Part shown: one piece after another, positions 5,273 to 7,147 of the stretch
Position numbering within the stretch: the first letter of the stretch is position 1
How the letters are laid out: every line of letters begins with the position of its first letter
Source of the DNA: JAKZSU01 sp047517485
Lineage (GTDB): Bacteria; Pseudomonadota; Alphaproteobacteria; UBA7887
Assembly: GCA_047517485.1 (NCBI GenBank)
Contig: JAKZSU010000052.1
Coordinates: 1-7,147 of the forward strand
Length of the DNA: 7,147 bases
Direction: 5' to 3'
The notes under the pieces: model-generated
What the model saw: the letters and a program-made list of their open reading frames with translations, nothing else
Told to the model about the DNA's origin: nothing
The model's database searches: none
Position numbers and translations under genes: made by a program

Positions 5273-6857
5273 CCTCGAACGCGTAAAACTTGTTGTTGGT
5301 GCGCCCGCCCCACATTTGATAGCCCGAGCCCCAATAAACCACCCCGTCGGCGATCGCCGCGCCCGCCGCGACCGAGCCGCCGCTCGGGAAACGCCAGAGG
5401 ATCTCGCCGCTCGCCGCGTCGAGCGCGAACATGGTGGGCGATTGGGTCTTGTTGGCCATCGAGCCGGCGAAGACCACCCCGTTGGCCACCGAGACCGCGG
5501 CCATGTCGCGCGCACCGCTGTTGGGGTCCGCGGTCTGCCAGAGGATCTCGCCGGTCGCCGCATCGAGCGCCGCCCAGAAGCCGTGGATAATCGTGCGGCC
5601 GGCATCGGCGCCGTCGCCGACCAGGGTCCACGATCGGCGGGCATAGTTGGCGATCGCGACGTAGATGCGGTCACCGTCGGTCGCCGAGCCCCATTCCATG
5701 CCGCCCAGCGCGCTACCCGGGCCGACCTGGGTCTGCCAAAGGATCTCGCCGGTATCGCGGTCGAGCGCCCAATAGATGCCGCTTTTCTGCCCCGAGCCGA
5801 TCAGCGCGCGCTCGACCCCGTCGATGGTGGCGGTGAACAGCTTCGGACCTTGCGCGAAATCGAAGTCCGGGCCGGCGGGATCGGGACAGTTTTGCGGATT
5901 CGGCCGCGGCGTGAAACACGATTGGGTGTAGGGGTCGTACGGCTGCACCGAGGCGCCCCATTTGACCGCGCCGGTGCGAAGGTCAAGCGCGACGAAGGCG
6001 TTGGTATAATTGGTCGGCTCGGCGTCGGTGCAGACGCGTTCGGCGGCGGCATCCTTGGCCTTGCGCGCGGCGCCGACGCAGGCGATCACATCCGCGGGCA
6101 GGGTGTAGACATTGCCGGTGGTGACATAGATCATCCCCCGCGAAGGGTCGATCGCTGGCATGCCGCCCCACACCGGGTTGCCGGAATAGCCGGCGACGTC
6201 GGGTGTCATCATGGTCTTCCACAGCACCGCCCCGGTCGCGACATCGAGCGCATTCAGCGAGCCGCGAAAGGTGCAGCATTCGTAGCCCGAGACCTTGGCC
6301 GCGACATATTCCTCCCACGATGAGACGCCGACATAGGCGATGCCGTCATGGACCACCGCCGATTGGGTGATCACCGCCTGCGCCTGTTCCTCGATCTTGG
6401 TCGTCCACGCCACTTCGCCGGTGTGCTTATCGACCGCGACCACCGGCGCACCGCCCTTGAAGATTTCCGGGCCGCCCTGGGTGCCGAAGATCAGCAGGTC
6501 GCCGGCGATCGCCGGGGTGGCGCGGGCGCGATCGCCGCGGATGCCGGACAATTCGGAAACTCGTTTCTTCCAAACCACGTCGCCGGTCTCGCGATCGAGG
6601 CGATAAAGCCGGCCAGCGTAATCGACCATGTACACCGCATCGCCCTCGACCGCTGGCGTCGCAAAACTGGCGCCGCTCAACTTCGCCATCCATTTGACGT
6701 CCAACCGCGGCGCGGTAGCGGCGGAAATCCCAGTCTCGTCGGCTTGATGGCGAGTATTGGACAGGTTTTGTCCGGCGTTCGTCCACTCCGCGGCATGCGC
6801 GCCGAGGGGCGACAACAATGCCAAAATTATACTTAATGAAATCAACAGCGGTGTCAT
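5265..6857 (-). CDS. exported PQQ-dependent dehydrogenase, polyvinyl-alcohol-dehydrogenase-like
   Basis: The 530-residue precursor has a Sec-type signal peptide (hydrophobic 4-17, likely cleaved after AHA, 20-22), placing it in the periplasm. A propeller motif LDxxTGxxxW recurs seven times (about 87-96, 142-151, 204-213, 291-300, 365-374, 431-440, 479-488). Vicinal Cys194-Cys195 in YECCTFRG matches the disulfide stacking on PQQ in quinoprotein alcohol dehydrogenases. Likely Ca/PQQ-site residues are Glu182/183 (SSWEEY), Asn249 (VTTGNVY) and Asp331/333 (GPDFDFAQGP). Cys260, Cys276, Cys314 and Cys324 could form two more disulfides. There is no CxxCH haem site, so a separate cytochrome would take the electrons. 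The start has AGGA (6866-6869) 8 bases upstream. Substrate is unknown; no pqq synthesis genes are in the window. Confidence 0.9.
   Translation of the reverse strand: MTPLLISLSIILALLSPLGAHAAEWTNAGQNLSNTRHQADETGISAATAPRLDVKWMAKLSGASFATPAVEGDAVYMVDYAGRLYRLDRETGDVVWKKRVSELSGIRGDRARATPAIAGDLLIFGTQGGPEIFKGGAPVVAVDKHTGEVAWTTKIEEQAQAVITQSAVVHDGIAYVGVSSWEEYVAAKVSGYECCTFRGSLNALDVATGAVLWKTMMTPDVAGYSGNPVWGGMPAIDPSRGMIYVTTGNVYTLPADVIACVGAARKAKDAAAERVCTDAEPTNYTNAFVALDLRTGAVKWGASVQPYDPYTQSCFTPRPNPQNCPDPAGPDFDFAQGPKLFTATIDGVERALIGSGQKSGIYWALDRDTGEILWQTQVGPGSALGGMEWGSATDGDRIYVAIANYARRSWTLVGDGADAGRTIIHGFWAALDAATGEILWQTADPNSGARDMAAVSVANGVVFAGSMANKTQSPTMFALDAASGEILWRFPSGGSVAAGAAIADGVVYWGSGYQMWGGRTNNKFYAFEVK
5393..5768 (-). 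repeat. three near-identical 34-base repeats inside the quinoprotein gene
   Basis: Copies at 5393-5426, 5537-5570 and 5735-5768 encode the three C-terminal propeller motifs LDAASGEILW, LDAATGEILW and LDRDTGEILW. The first two differ at only a couple of bases and the third at several more. They are internal blade repeats of the protein, not a mobile or CRISPR-like array. Confidence 0.8.
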
Positions 6858-7094
6858 GCGGAAGGTCCTCGGTTCTTTCGTATCTCAGAAAAAAATTTGG
6901 CGGGACTGAAATCAGAATGATGAAAGTGGGATCAGGGGCTATTCGCCGCGCCGGTGTGGTCCGCGGATCGCACGGTGAATATTAAGCTACCTCTGCTTGG
7001 GTCGTAGTTTAACAGCCCGTTGACGAAGTCGGCACTGGACACAAGCGGCCTGGTCTGATTCTTTGACGTTCTGATTTGACCGGGGGATTCGCTG
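6858..7094. other. 237-base region between the quinoprotein and transposase genes
   Basis: It contains no credible gene. On the minus strand it holds the ribosome site of the quinoprotein (AGGA, 6866-6869), a 7-A run near 6890 and an imperfect palindrome CTGAAATCAG (6906-6915). I find no convincing -35/-10 pair for either flanking gene. The right part, from roughly 7005 onward, probably belongs to the insertion sequence and should contain its left end. The exact border is not visible, because the other end of the element is outside the window. Confidence 0.45.
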
Positions 7095-7147
7095 ATGACG
7101 ATGGGACAGCAGAAGGATCGTCAGGGGGACTTGATGGTAGGCTGGGC
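7005..7147 (+). mobile_element. probable left part of an insertion sequence (right end outside window)
   Basis: The inference rests on the transposase-like start at 7095 and the roughly 90-base A/T-balanced leader before it, the usual length between an IS terminus and its transposase. The terminal inverted repeat cannot be verified without the other end. The left border given is approximate and could lie anywhere from about 6980 to 7050. Confidence 0.35.
7095..7147 (+). CDS. N-terminus of a transposase, IS1182-like (3' truncated by the window)
   Basis: Seventeen full codons are present, reading MTMGQQKDRQGDLMVGW. The pattern of a short start, a polar RQG segment and a hydrophobic-Trp block resembles the N-termini of IS1182-group DDE transposases as I recall them. 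Only 17 residues can be judged, so the family is tentative. GGGGGA (7082-7087) sits 7 bases before ATG 7095, supporting that start over ATG 7101. Domains and catalytic residues lie beyond the edge. Confidence 0.55.
   Translation, partial: MTMGQQKDRQGDLMVGW

Noticed and set aside
5393..5768. Regular repeats resembling a possible array
   Set aside because: Spacing is uneven (144 and 198 bases), only three copies exist, and all are in frame as propeller blade motifs, so this is not CRISPR.
5316..6323. 335-residue plus-strand open frame opposite the quinoprotein gene
   Set aside because: It is the antisense of propeller repeats; its own repeated look comes from the LDxxTGxxxW codons on the other strand.
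7020..7068. TTGACG motifs (7020-7025 and 7063-7068) as -35 boxes of the transposase
   Set aside because: Neither has an acceptable -10 at 16-18 bases; the second would place the start inside the coding region.

Overview
The window looks like chromosomal DNA of a high-GC alphaproteobacterium, plausibly of Rhodospirillales type. This rests on dense genes with G/C-rich third codon positions, short or overlapping gene junctions, some GTG starts, and the protein families present. Lineage is an inference from style and cannot be fixed without database comparison.

Layout. The left edge (2-130, +) holds the last codons of an unidentified gene. It converges on a complete class II tRNA-Ser(GGA) gene (196-285, -) with a recognisable promoter and a weak 3' hairpin. 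A compact plus-strand cluster follows (413-2001): a small two-helix membrane protein, methionine sulfoxide reductase A (msrA), pterin-4a-carbinolamine dehydratase (phhB) and a five-helix DUF3429-type membrane protein. The last three are separated by only 4 and 2 bases. A DMT/EamA drug/metabolite transporter (2008-2925, -) converges on this cluster with almost no spacer.

A 130-base divergent promoter region (2926-3055) separates the transporter from a second plus-strand cluster: a 100-residue acidic protein of unknown function, both subunits of a succinyl-CoA:3-ketoacid CoA-transferase (scoA, scoB), and a DinB-fold protein starting with GTG nine bases after scoB. The CoA-transferase activates acetoacetate and similar 3-oxoacids, linking ketone or polyhydroxybutyrate metabolism to central acyl-CoA pools. 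The two flanking proteins have no obvious place in that reaction.

Convergent to DinB, with an 8-base overlap, is an exported PQQ-type quinoprotein dehydrogenase of the polyvinyl-alcohol-dehydrogenase-like group (5265-6857, -). It has a signal peptide, seven recurring propeller motifs, a vicinal Cys pair and no haem c site. Upstream lies a 237-base region without a gene. The window then ends in the first codons of a transposase that resembles IS1182-like elements (7095-7147, +), so an insertion sequence probably begins in the last ~130 bases.

Most of the window is ordinary metabolic and housekeeping sequence, and no clearly new multi-gene system is visible. The points most worth a second look are an MsrA without its usual C-terminal resolving cysteine, the back-to-back extended -10 promoters including a possibly leaderless transporter mRNA, the unknown acidic protein and DinB protein flanking scoAB, and a cytochrome-less quinoprotein beside an insertion sequence.
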